From: Halomarina oriensis
Lineage (GTDB): Archaea; Halobacteriota; Halobacteria; Halobacteriales; Haloarculaceae
NCBI RefSeq assembly: GCF_009791395.1
Contig: NZ_WSZK01000009.1
Span: 1-64,000, forward strand
Reading direction: 5' to 3'
Length of the DNA stretch: 64,000 bases
The notes under the pieces are model-generated. The model made no database searches. It saw only the letters and a list, made by a program, of their open reading frames with translations, and was not told where the DNA came from. The stretch's first letter is position 1; each line of letters starts with the position of its first letter. Positions 15,920 through 23,832 of the stretch are shown in pieces. The position numbers and the translations under genes are program-made.

Positions 15920-16648
15920 TCAGTTCGTCTCGACGACCGTGTTCCGGAGCGTCCCGACGCCCTCGTAGGTGATCTCGACCTCGTCGCCGGGTTCTAAGAG
16001 CCCCGGATTGGCGGGACTGCCGAAGGCGACGACGTCCCCCGGCTTGAACGTGAAGCGCTTCGAGAGGTACGCGACGAGTTCGCGTGGCGAGAAGAACATC
16101 TGCGCCGTCGTGGCGTCCTGCCGTTGCTCGCCGGCGACGTACGTCTCCATCCGCACGTCGTCGGGGTCGAGGTCCGTCTCGACGTACGGGCCGAGCGGCG
16201 CGGAGCCGTCGAACGCCTTGCGGGCCGTCCGTCCGACCTGGTCGAGCGCGTCGAGGTCGTTCATGACGGTGTACCCTCGCAGGACGTCGTCGACCTCGTC
16301 CTCGTCGACGTCGTGGCACTCCACGTCGACGACGGCGGCCAGTTCGCCCGCGTAGGTGAACTCCTCGGTGAAGTGGGGGTACTCGACGTCGGCGTCGGGT
16401 GCGAGCACCGAGACGGGCGGTTTGATGAAGAAGTCCGGTTCCTCGGGGGCGTCGTAGCCCATCTGCTCGACCGTCGCCGCGAAGTTCCGGCCGACGCAGT
16501 AGAGCGCCGTCGGTTCACACGGTGCGAGCAGGTCGTACTCCGACTCCTCGTAGCGCGTGCCGTCGTCCGTCGTCACCCCGCCGTCCTCGTAGTGACCGGT
16601 CCGAACGCCGTCGTCGGTCGTGATGCGTGCGAGTTTCACGGTCGACAC
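15920..16648 (-). CDS. Fumarylacetoacetate hydrolase-family protein
   Basis: About 242 residues, standard for the short FAH family that hydrolyses or decarboxylates/isomerises 2-oxo acids in aromatic catabolism. Recognised: ALYCVGRNF, PDFFIKPPVSV, FTYAGELAAVVDVE, LRGYTVMNDLDALDQ, DGSAPLGPYV, FFSPRELVAYLSKRFTFKPGD, and the C-terminal LEPGDEVEITYEGVGTLRNTV. The usual first metal ligand in 'DYExEL' is replaced (TYAGEL, Ala 100); Glu 102 and Asp 131 remain. Both GTG 16648 and GTG 16639 (VKLARI) are possible starts; the second gives the more typical N-terminus. It is upstream of no obvious pathway partner. Confidence 0.85.
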   Translation of the reverse strand: MSTVKLARITTDDGVRTGHYEDGGVTTDDGTRYEESEYDLLAPCEPTALYCVGRNFAATVEQMGYDAPEEPDFFIKPPVSVLAPDADVEYPHFTEEFTYAGELAAVVDVECHDVDEDEVDDVLRGYTVMNDLDALDQVGRTARKAFDGSAPLGPYVETDLDPDDVRMETYVAGEQRQDATTAQMFFSPRELVAYLSKRFTFKPGDVVAFGSPANPGLLEPGDEVEITYEGVGTLRNTVVETN

Positions 16649-16728
16649 TCCCGGCGCTGGGTGGTAGGTGTTGTGTCACGGGGTCGGTGGCCGGTCGGTG
16701 ACGGCCGGTGGCCAGCGAGGCGACCGAC

Positions 16729-17682
16729 TCAGTCCGCGAGGTTCCGCAGGTGGGCTTTCGTCCCGCCGTTCTCGTAGAGCGTCCGGTAGTTCGCGGCGAC
16801 GATGCCCGCCGCTCGCTCCATGTACTTCGGCGTCGCCCCCGCCACGTGGGGCGTGACGATGACGTTCGAGAGGTCCCACAGCGGCGACGCCGCGGGGAGC
16901 GGTTCGGTCTCGAACACGTCGAGTGCGGCCCCCCGAATCACGTGGTACTGAAGTGCGCTCACGAGGGCGTCCTGGTCGACCACCTCGCCGCGAGCGACGT
17001 TGACGAGGACGCCGTCCTCGCCGAGCAGTCGCAGTTCCTCGCGGCCGACCATCCCACGGGTCTCGTCGGTGAGCGGGCAGGCGACCAGCAGGTAGTCCGA
17101 CCGTTCACAGACTTCGGCCAGGCCGTCGGGGCCGAAGCACTCGTCGACGACGCCGGGGTCGGCCGAGGGATCGCGCTTGATTCCGAGCAGGTCCATCTCG
17201 AACGCGCCGGCCAGTTCGGCGACGCGCGTCCCGATGGCCCCGACGCCGACGATACCGAGGGTCTTCTTCATCAACTCGCCGGTGGGGTAGCGCTCCCACA
17301 CCCCGCGGTGCTGTTGCTGCATGCCGGTGAGCAGTCCACGCTCGAACGCGAGCAGGTAGCCGACGACCTGTTCGGCGACGGGTTCGGCGTGGACTCCCGA
17401 GAGCGTCGTCAACGCGACGTCGCGTTCGGCGAGCGCCTCGCGCGGGTAGCCGTCGACACCGGCCGAGAGCGCCTGTACCCACTCCAGGTCGGGCGCGTCG
17501 TCGAGGTAGTCGGCGGGAAAACGGGCGGCGACGACGGCTTCGGCGTCGTCGAGAGCGTCGAGGAAGTCGGGTTCCGTTCGTGGGCAGTCGAGCGTCACCG
17601 ACGGGAGTTCGTCGGCGAGCGCCTCACGCAGGTCCGCGGCGGCGGACCGCGAGACGGTGTGCGTGAGCAGGAGGCGATCCAT
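16729..17682 (-). CDS. D-2-hydroxyacid dehydrogenase (NAD-dependent)
   Basis: 317 residues from ATG 17682, the family's normal size. The NAD-binding Rossmann motif is GIVGVGAIGTRVAELAGAF (GxGxxG). The catalytic triad is visible as Arg in VNVARGEVVDQDAL, Glu in ALDVFETEPLP and His in VTPHVAGATPKY. Members reduce 2-oxo acids or oxidise D-2-hydroxy acids (glycerate, lactate, phosphoglycerate); the substrate is not evident here. The downstream gene on the same strand is the FAH-family protein 80 bp away, so the two may act on related oxo acids. Confidence 0.9.
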   Translation of the reverse strand: MDRLLLTHTVSRSAAADLREALADELPSVTLDCPRTEPDFLDALDDAEAVVAARFPADYLDDAPDLEWVQALSAGVDGYPREALAERDVALTTLSGVHAEPVAEQVVGYLLAFERGLLTGMQQQHRGVWERYPTGELMKKTLGIVGVGAIGTRVAELAGAFEMDLLGIKRDPSADPGVVDECFGPDGLAEVCERSDYLLVACPLTDETRGMVGREELRLLGEDGVLVNVARGEVVDQDALVSALQYHVIRGAALDVFETEPLPAASPLWDLSNVIVTPHVAGATPKYMERAAGIVAANYRTLYENGGTKAHLRNLAD

Positions 17683-17763
17683 GCTCCTCGCTAGCCGCCA
17701 CGTGTTATGAACGCTCGGGAGACGCGCCGCCAACGCTTTTGCCGTGGGTATCAGTGACACAGT

Positions 17764-18276
17764 ATGGACAGCCGACAGTATCCGTTCGACGGTGCCGTCC
17801 CCCAGATACACGACGACGCTCGCGTCAGTCGTGAGTCGACGCTCGTCGGTGACGTCAGCGTCGAGGCGCAGGCGAGCGTCTGGCCGGGCGTCGTCCTCCG
17901 TGGTGACGTCGGCCCCGTCGTCGTCGGCCGCGACTCGCACGTCGGCGACAACGCGACGCTCCACGCCTCGACGCTCGGCGAGCGGGTGATGGTCGGCCAC
18001 GGCGCGGTGTTGAACGAGGTCACCGTCGAGGACGGGGCGCTCGTCGGGTTCAACGCCACCGTCTCGGAGGCGGTGGTGGGCGAGGACAGCATCGTCGCCA
18101 TGGGGACGACGGTGTTACCGGGGACGGACGTCCCACCGAACTCCTTCGCGTTCGGGACCCCGGCGAACTGGGTCCCGCTGGCCGACTCCGGCGTCGACCC
18201 GGAAGCGGTGTTCGAGGACTACTCCTCGGGTGGGTACGCCGACCTCGCGGCACGACACGGCGAACTGTTCGAGTGA
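17764..18276 (+). CDS. Gamma-carbonic anhydrase-like hexapeptide protein
   Basis: 170 residues of left-handed beta-helix hexapeptide repeats (SVWPGVVLRGDVGPVVVG, DNATLHAST, VMVGHGAVLNEVTVEDGAL) plus a C-terminal helix, as in gamma-class carbonic anhydrases and relatives. The active-site Arg-Asp pair (RGD, ~46-48) is present. Of the three zinc-binding histidines, His 67 and His 79 are seen, but the third position (five residues after His 79) is Asn 84. Either zinc binding differs or the protein is a non-enzymatic or transferase-like relative. It is divergent from the hydroxyacid dehydrogenase, with 81 bp between starts. Confidence 0.8.
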   Translation: MDSRQYPFDGAVPQIHDDARVSRESTLVGDVSVEAQASVWPGVVLRGDVGPVVVGRDSHVGDNATLHASTLGERVMVGHGAVLNEVTVEDGALVGFNATVSEAVVGEDSIVAMGTTVLPGTDVPPNSFAFGTPANWVPLADSGVDPEAVFEDYSSGGYADLAARHGELFE

Positions 18277-18297
18277 GTGAAACGGGCGGAGAACGAC

Positions 18298-18984
18298 TCA
18301 GGCCAGTTCCTCGACCACTTCGGGCGAGTCGTTGGTGGGGTCGTTGACCGCCGTCGAGACGGGGTACGCGCGGAACGCGTCGTCGTCGTGGACCGAGACG
18401 TCCTCGACGGGCGCGCCGTCGAGCCACGCCGCCTCGTCGGCCGGGTCCAACACGAGCGCCATCCGGTGGTGGTACTGCGCCATGAACGGTGTCGGGTCGC
18501 GGGTGACGACGGTGAACGTCTCGACGGGGTCGGGGGCGCCCTCGGGCCCGCCGCCCGCGAACTGGTCCAGTCCGGTCTGGCGTTCCGTCGGCGTCCACTC
18601 CTGGTAGAGTCCCGCGAGCGCGAACGGTTCGTCGTCGGTTCGGGTGATGCGGTAGGGCTGTTTTCCGCCTCCCTCCTCGACCCACTCGTAGAAGCCGTCG
18701 GCGGGGACCAGACAGCGGCGTTCACGGTAGGCGTCGCGGAACGCGGGTTTCTCGGCCAGCGTCTCCGCGCGGGCGTTGATGATACCCTCGCTCTCGTCGT
18801 CGGCCCACGGCGGGAGCAGGCCCCAGCGCGACTCGGTGATGGCGTCGGCCGAGACGTCACGAACGACGGGGAGCGACTGACTCGGCGCGGCGTTGTACCG
18901 CGGCCGGTACTCGAACGAGAGGTCGGCGTCGAAGCGGATTTCGAGGTCGTCCGGTGGCACGAACAGGCTGTAGCGACCACACAT
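18298..18984 (-). CDS. yedK: HMCES/YedK-type abasic-site protein (SRAP domain)
   Basis: 228 residues beginning MCGRYSLF, the invariant start of SRAP proteins in which Cys 2 forms a thiazolidine crosslink to abasic sites in single-stranded DNA. Other conserved elements are present: YNAAPSQSLPVV (active-site Asn), RWGLLPPWA, INARAET, CLVPADGFYEW (catalytic Glu), and FMAQYHHRMALVL (catalytic His). The role is shielding abasic sites during replication. It is convergent with the gamma-carbonic anhydrase-like gene, with 21 bp between stops. Confidence 0.95.
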   Translation of the reverse strand: MCGRYSLFVPPDDLEIRFDADLSFEYRPRYNAAPSQSLPVVRDVSADAITESRWGLLPPWADDESEGIINARAETLAEKPAFRDAYRERRCLVPADGFYEWVEEGGGKQPYRITRTDDEPFALAGLYQEWTPTERQTGLDQFAGGGPEGAPDPVETFTVVTRDPTPFMAQYHHRMALVLDPADEAAWLDGAPVEDVSVHDDDAFRAYPVSTAVNDPTNDSPEVVEELA

Positions 18985-19060
18985 GTCTCGACGGAGGCAC
19001 GCGAGCGGCAAGAGGGTTCGCGCGGCGACCCGACACCGACGGCGATTCGACGGGGCGTGA

Positions 19061-19501
19061 TTACAGTCGTCGCGCCTCGCGTGCCGCGGGGACGACGACG
19101 GTGCCTGCCGCGAGGTCACCGAGGCGTTGACGTCTGTTGCCGGGCGTGACGACCCACCCGACGGCGTTGAGTGTCAGCAGGTCCGCGACCCGGACGAGTT
19201 CGCGGACGGCCGCTTCGCGGTAGCCGACCGGCCCGCCGTCGGCCGTCGTGACCACGACGCCGACGACGTACTTCCCGACGGTCTGGCCGTAGCGACCCTG
19301 TGCGACGACGACGTACGAGAACCAGGTGACGAACCAGACCAGCGCCGCCGGGCCGACGGTCACCTGTTCGAGCGTGAGTGCGACGGCGACGACGAGCGAG
19401 ACGAGCGTTACGACGGCGACGTCCAGACAGAACGCGGCCAGCCGACTCTCGACGACGGCGTCGGTCGTCAGGTCCGGTGACACCCGTTTGAAGCTACCCA
19501 T
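19061..19501 (-). CDS. RDD family membrane protein
   Basis: 146 residues. The RDD signature is split along the chain: ESRLAAFCLDVAVVTLVSLVV (R..A...D), the GQTVGKYVVGVVV turn, and RELVRVADLLTLNAVGWVV then RQRLGDLAAGTVVV (the D of RDD). Three hydrophobic helices are predicted. RDD proteins are membrane proteins of mixed function; some are Na+/H+ exchangers in halophiles. The start ATG 19501 has a TTTTTATC box 27 nt upstream, so the mRNA is probably leaderless. Confidence 0.9.
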   Translation of the reverse strand: MGSFKRVSPDLTTDAVVESRLAAFCLDVAVVTLVSLVVAVALTLEQVTVGPAALVWFVTWFSYVVVAQGRYGQTVGKYVVGVVVTTADGGPVGYREAAVRELVRVADLLTLNAVGWVVTPGNRRQRLGDLAAGTVVVPAAREARRL

Positions 19502-19523
19502 GTCTCTCGGAGAGAGGTTCGAG

Positions 19524-19531
19524 GATAAAAA
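19524..19531 (-). promoter_or_regulatory. TATA box for the RDD gene
   Basis: TTTTTATC on the minus strand, centred 27 nt before ATG 19501. Confidence 0.5.
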
Positions 19532-19698
19532 TGAGTCGGCGCACGTCAGACGCGTGGCCGACGAACGAGGAATCCGTCAGGTGTAGTCACCGAACTATCC
19601 ATCTCACGATTGCGAACGACCCGTATTATAATTTCTGGCCGGCTGCATGTGCACATTAACTGTCCACGTCCCGTGACTTCCGTCCTCGATGAAACGAC

Positions 19699-20139
19699 GT
19701 GTCGTTCGTGTCCCCCCGCGAACTTATCCCGGACGACGAGCAACGGGGGCACGTGTCACGCGACCCGTCGTTCGAGATACCGGCCCGCCCGACCCGCAAC
19801 TACTCGCGGACGACCGTCGAGTACGAGGGGTCGGTCGTGTTCGCACTCTCGCCGGAGGTCACCGTCGGGGACGACGCCCTCGACGCTCTGCTCCGTGGCG
19901 TCCTCGACGACGGGCCGTACCGGTACGGCGACTGGTTCGACCTGCCGATGCCGCTGTACACCGTCCACGACGACGCGACCGGCGACACGTTCCGCGTCTC
20001 GGTGCGCGACGGGAGCGTCGAGTTACACGTGTTGCCCGCGACCGGTTCGCCGGGGCTGGCGGCGCTGTACGACCGACTGGTCGCCACCGGCGAGCACGAC
20101 TGGACGGTCGACTGTCGGACAGAGTGTGCGGACGACTGA
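19699..20139 (+). CDS. Acidic haloarchaeal protein, unknown function
   Basis: Up to 146 residues with no membrane segment. The core is VEYEGSVVFALSPEVTVGDD, DALLRGVLDDGPYRYGDWFD, LYTVHDDATGDTFRVSVRDG and a helix LAALYDRLVATGEHDW, and reads as a compact alpha/beta domain. GTG codons at 19699, 19708 and 19753 all could start translation; the first ~18 residues are the least haloarchaeal in composition, so 19753 is possible. A GTATTATAATTT box at 19621-19632 would drive it with a leader. The family is not recognised. It sits 51 bp before the ornithine cyclodeaminase gene and may be co-transcribed. Confidence 0.6.
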   Translation: MSFVSPRELIPDDEQRGHVSRDPSFEIPARPTRNYSRTTVEYEGSVVFALSPEVTVGDDALDALLRGVLDDGPYRYGDWFDLPMPLYTVHDDATGDTFRVSVRDGSVELHVLPATGSPGLAALYDRLVATGEHDWTVDCRTECADD

Positions 20140-20190
20140 GTCGGTTGCGGCGACGACAACCGCTTTGACGCCCCGCATCGACCCCCGAGT

Positions 20191-21459
20191 ATGACTGTCT
20201 CTCGCGTGGTCGAACTGGAGGGTCACATCATCGACTCCGGGATGATGCAGGCGTGTTTCGGCATCGTCATGGACCTCGACGGGCAGTTCGACGTCGAGGA
20301 GTTCCGTGTCGGGCGCTCGAAGACCGAGGAGTCGTACTGCCGAATGACCGTTCTCGCCGACGACCCGGCGACGCTCCGGTCCATCGTCCACGAACTCCAC
20401 CAGCACGGGGCGAACCCGGCGGACCCACAGGACGCCGAGGTGACCGCCGCACCGGCCGACCGGGTCGTCCCGCCGGGGTTCTACTCGACGACGAACCACC
20501 CCACCGAGGTCCGCTACGAGGGCGAGTGGCTCCCGGTCGAGCGCATCGAGATGGACTGTGCGGTCGTCGTCCACCCGGCCGACGAAGTGGGGGCGAACGC
20601 GGCGACGGACGACGGCCCCCAAGAGCGGCCGTGGGCCGAGACGAAGGTACTCAACGCCGTGAGCGAGGGTGACCTCGTGGTGACCGGCGAGACGGGAATC
20701 CGGGTCCATCCGCCCGAGCGTCCCCGCGAGAAACGCGCCTTCGGGTTCATGCAGGGCGGCGTCTCCGCCGAACGCCCCTCCGAGTCGACCATCGCACAGA
20801 TCGCCGAGGAACTCCAGCACGTGAAAGACGACGGTGGGGACGTGCTCGTCGTCGCGGGACCGGCGGTCATCCACACCGGCGCGCGCGAGGCGCTCGCCGA
20901 ACTCGTCCGCGAGGGCTACGTCGACATGCTCTCGGCGGGCAACGGCTTCGCCGTCCACGACCTCGAACGCGACCGCTACGGCACTTCGCTGGGCATGGAC
21001 ACCGAGACGCTCGACCACCCACGGAAAGGCCACAAACACCACATCTACACCATCAGCGAGGTCATCCGCGCCGGTGGTATCCGAGCGGCCGTCGCGGATG
21101 GGCTCGTGGACTCGGGCGTGATGTACGAGTGCATCGAGAACGACGTCGACTACGTCCTCGCGGGGTCAATCCGCGACGACGGCCCGCTGCCCGACACCAT
21201 CACCGACGCCGTCGAGGCCCAGAACGCGCTCCGCGAACAGGCCCACGAGGCGGACATGGTGATGATGCTCTCGACGCTGTTGCACTCGGTGGCGGTCGGC
21301 AACTGCCTCCCCTCGACGACGCGGGTCGTCTGTGTGGACATCAACCCCGCGACGGTGACACAGCTACTGGACCGTGGCAGCGCACAGGCCGTCGGCATGG
21401 TCACCGACGTCGGGACGTTCCTCCCGACGCTGGCCGACTACGTGCTCACGCGTTCGTGA
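20191..21459 (+). CDS. Archaeal-type ornithine cyclodeaminase (LOR/SDH domain, TIGR00300)
   Basis: 422 residues. The N-terminal LOR/SDH domain starts VVELEGHIIDSGMMQACFGI; the segment VVPPGFYSTTNHPTEVRYEG is highly typical. The C-terminal half carries the NAD-binding region DVLVVAGPAVIHTGA, LSAGNGFAVHDLE, HHIYTISEVIRAGGI and MVTDVGTFLPTL. Members characterised in methanogens, and the equivalent domain of cyanobacterial AgrE/ArgZ, convert ornithine to proline plus ammonia with NAD. The likely role is proline synthesis or arginine/ornithine breakdown. Length and start are normal for the family. Confidence 0.85.
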   Translation: MTVSRVVELEGHIIDSGMMQACFGIVMDLDGQFDVEEFRVGRSKTEESYCRMTVLADDPATLRSIVHELHQHGANPADPQDAEVTAAPADRVVPPGFYSTTNHPTEVRYEGEWLPVERIEMDCAVVVHPADEVGANAATDDGPQERPWAETKVLNAVSEGDLVVTGETGIRVHPPERPREKRAFGFMQGGVSAERPSESTIAQIAEELQHVKDDGGDVLVVAGPAVIHTGAREALAELVREGYVDMLSAGNGFAVHDLERDRYGTSLGMDTETLDHPRKGHKHHIYTISEVIRAGGIRAAVADGLVDSGVMYECIENDVDYVLAGSIRDDGPLPDTITDAVEAQNALREQAHEADMVMMLSTLLHSVAVGNCLPSTTRVVCVDINPATVTQLLDRGSAQAVGMVTDVGTFLPTLADYVLTRS

Positions 21460-21778
21460 GTGTCGTCTCACTGGCCCGTTCGTAGCGTTCGAGGTTGCGA
21501 CGGGCCTTCCTGACGGAGACGCCCGCCGACCCCGAGAGTCGCCCTTCGAGCGAGACGAGCGTCTCTTCGAGGCGTTCGACGTCTGCCCGTGTCCCGCCAC
21601 GGGCGACAGCGTCAGAACGCGGAGCGTTCTGATTGGCTCGCGAGAGGGACTCACGAACGTCGTCGAGTTCGCTCGCGAGAAACGAGACGGTCGACCGGGT
21701 CCCGACGTCCCGGATGCGTGCCGCTCCGGCGTCGAGTTGCTCGCTCGCCTGTCGCAAGTACTGACGGGAATCCTCCAT
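21446..21778 (-). CDS. Small coiled-coil protein, unknown function
   Basis: 110 residues, almost entirely helical with heptad spacing (YLRQASEQLDAGAARIRDVG, SFLASELDDVRESLSRANQN, VERLEETLVSLEGRL). The 3' end overlaps the convergent ornithine cyclodeaminase gene by 14 bp. Between the helices lies a short polar insert (NQNAPRSDAVARGG) encoded by a perfect palindrome, CAGAACGC-3 nt-GCGTTCTG at 21613-21631. No family assigned. Confidence 0.6.
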   Translation of the reverse strand: MEDSRQYLRQASEQLDAGAARIRDVGTRSTVSFLASELDDVRESLSRANQNAPRSDAVARGGTRADVERLEETLVSLEGRLSGSAGVSVRKARRNLERYERASETTLTNA

Positions 21779-21819
21779 ATCCGATTCTTTCGTGATAGAC
21801 TCCTAAAGGTACTCCCTGC

Positions 21820-22218
21820 CTAGCGCTCCGTCTCCAGCGGTACCGCGACGACGGGCCGGTCCGTCGAGAGCAGGAGGTCCTGTGCGGTCGACCCGAAGAC
21901 GATCTTCCCCGTCGGGTTCCGCTTCCGGATGGCGATACAGATCTCGTCGGCGTCGTACTCGGTGGCGGCCGCGAGGATGTCCTCGGCCGGGTCGTTGCCG
22001 CGGACGAACTGGTGGGTCTCTACGGGAACCGTGATGTTCTCGGTCAGAGCGTCGATGGCCTCGGTCCCCATCCGGATATCACCGGCCTCCGAGTCGTCTC
22101 CGCCCTCCTGAGAGTTGACGACGTAGACCCGGTCGCCGTCGGTGAGTCGGCCGACCAGATAGTCGTTGATTCGCTCGCTCGTCTCGACGTTCTTCGTAGC
22201 CACGACGAAGGTTGTCAT
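21820..22218 (-). CDS. Universal stress protein (UspA family)
   Basis: 132 residues. A single Usp domain starts MTTFVVATKNVETSERINDY and ends with the ATP-binding signature RNPTGKIVFGSTAQDLLLST, then DRPVVAVPLE, fitting the G-2x-G-9x-G(S/T) pattern only loosely (P-T-G-K...G-S-T). Proteins of this family bind nucleotides and are made under stress; the specific role is unknown. The frame continues upstream but the sequence there is Arg-rich, so ATG 22218 is the start. It is divergent from the ATP-grasp gene, with 51 bp between starts. Confidence 0.85.
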   Translation of the reverse strand: MTTFVVATKNVETSERINDYLVGRLTDGDRVYVVNSQEGGDDSEAGDIRMGTEAIDALTENITVPVETHQFVRGNDPAEDILAAATEYDADEICIAIRKRNPTGKIVFGSTAQDLLLSTDRPVVAVPLETER

Positions 22219-22269
22219 GGACCAACTCACACCCCCTACCGTGATAAACGTCCCCGCCGAGCGCGGGGT

Positions 22270-23694
22270 ATGAACGTCCTGTTCGCCTCCAGAGACGGCC
22301 TCGTCGGTGACATCGCGTGGCGCGTCCAGCGCGAGGGCCACGAGGTCCGCTACTGCGTCGAGAGCGAGTCCGAGGGCCGTATCGCCGACGGGTTCGTCGA
22401 GAAGGTTACGGACTGGCGCGACCACGAGTCGTGGGCCGACCTCGTCGTCTTCGACGACGTCTGGGGCTACGGGGCCGAAGCCGAGCGACTCCGGGCCGAG
22501 GGCGTCCCCGTGGTCGGCGGCACGGCACTCACCGACCGCCTCGAAGACGACCGAGGGTTCGCTCAGGAGGTGCTCGCCGACGCGGGCGCGGACGTCCTGC
22601 CGCATCGTGAGTTCACGGCGTTCGAGGCGGCCCGCGAGTGGGTCCGGGAGAACCCCGCCCCCTACGTCATCAAGCCCTCCGGCGAGGTCCAGAACGTCAA
22701 GCGTCTCGTCTACGTCGGGACGGACGGCAACGGCGGGGACGTGCTGGACGTCCTCGACGCCTACGAGGAGGCGTGGGGCCACCGCATGAAGGGGTTCCAG
22801 CTCCAGCGTCGTGCGAAGGGCGTCGAAGTCGCGGTGTCGGCGTTCTTCGACGGCGAGTCGTTCGTCGAACCGGTCTGTGTCAACTTCGAGCACAAGAAGC
22901 TGTTTCCGGGCAACGTCGGCCCTTCGACCGGTGAGATGGGGACCAGCGCGTTCTGGACCGAGCGCGTCGAACTGTTCGACCGCACGCTCGGTCGATGCGA
23001 GGACCTGCTCGCCGAGGAGGGGTACGTCGGCAGCCTCGACCTGAACTGTATCGCCACGCCCGACGGCGTCCACCCGTTGGAGTTCACCCCGCGCTTTGGC
23101 TACCCGACGGTCTTCGTCCAGGCCGAGAGCATGGAGACGCCACTCGGGGCGTTCTTCTACGGGTTGGCGACCGGCGACGCGCCGGACCTGCAGGTGCAGT
23201 CGGGCTATCAGGTCGGCGTCCGCGTCTGCGTCCCGCCGTTCCCGTTCGACGACGACACGACGTTCCGCGAGACCTCGTACAACGCCGCCATCACGTGGGC
23301 ACGTAGGGAGGACGGAGCGACCGACGGCGGTACCGGCGCGAGCGAGTCCGACGAGTCGGACCCGACGAGCGTCGACGCCCGCCCGGACGGCCTCCACATC
23401 GAGGACGTCAAGCGCGTGCGACCGGACGGGACGCCGACCGACCCCGGCGAACGCGGTCAGTGGCGCGTCGAGGGCTCCTCGGGCGTCGTCTTGACCGTCG
23501 CCGGCTGTGGCGAGACGATGCGTGCCGCCCAGCGCCAGGCCTACGAACGGGTCTCGCGGATCGTCCTCCCCTCGGCGTACTTCCGCGACGACATCGCCGA
23601 CCGCTGGTTCGAGGGCGGCGGGACGCCGCGCGCGCTCAACACCGAACGCGCCGGCGACGGTGACCGCCTCGCGGCGTGGGGCTATCTGCGATAA
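22270..23694 (+). CDS. PurD-like ATP-grasp protein of unknown substrate
   Basis: 474 residues from ATG 22270. The middle matches the ATP-grasp fold of glycinamide ribonucleotide synthetase: APYVIKPSGEVQNVKRLVYV, RRAKGVEVAVSAFFDGESFV, CVNFEHKKLFPGNVGPSTGE and SLDLNCIATPDGVHPLEFTPRF. The N-terminus (MNVLFASRDGLVGDIAWRVQ) lacks the GREH signature of true PurD. A Ser/Asp/Glu-rich linker (~355-375) precedes a C-terminal segment. It is thus a GARS-like ligase that may join an amino-containing acceptor to a carboxylate in another pathway. crtB lies 138 bp downstream on the same strand, with its own promoter. Confidence 0.7.
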   Translation: MNVLFASRDGLVGDIAWRVQREGHEVRYCVESESEGRIADGFVEKVTDWRDHESWADLVVFDDVWGYGAEAERLRAEGVPVVGGTALTDRLEDDRGFAQEVLADAGADVLPHREFTAFEAAREWVRENPAPYVIKPSGEVQNVKRLVYVGTDGNGGDVLDVLDAYEEAWGHRMKGFQLQRRAKGVEVAVSAFFDGESFVEPVCVNFEHKKLFPGNVGPSTGEMGTSAFWTERVELFDRTLGRCEDLLAEEGYVGSLDLNCIATPDGVHPLEFTPRFGYPTVFVQAESMETPLGAFFYGLATGDAPDLQVQSGYQVGVRVCVPPFPFDDDTTFRETSYNAAITWARREDGATDGGTGASESDESDPTSVDARPDGLHIEDVKRVRPDGTPTDPGERGQWRVEGSSGVVLTVAGCGETMRAAQRQAYERVSRIVLPSAYFRDDIADRWFEGGGTPRALNTERAGDGDRLAAWGYLR

Positions 23695-23832
23695 TCGCTG
23701 CACGCCCCCGGCGATTCTGACCTCCCCGAGGCGATGCTTGAGCGATGAAACCGCCGGGGGGCTCCGGAACGGGTCGCTCGGGCACAAAGGCATAAGCCGG
23801 TCGCTGCCGTACTTTATACCCTACGAGGCCCC

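Noticed and set aside
19546-19752. 68-codon minus-strand frame between the RDD gene and the next gene
   Set aside because: Low acidity, no family, and it covers the AT-rich promoter region of the downstream gene.
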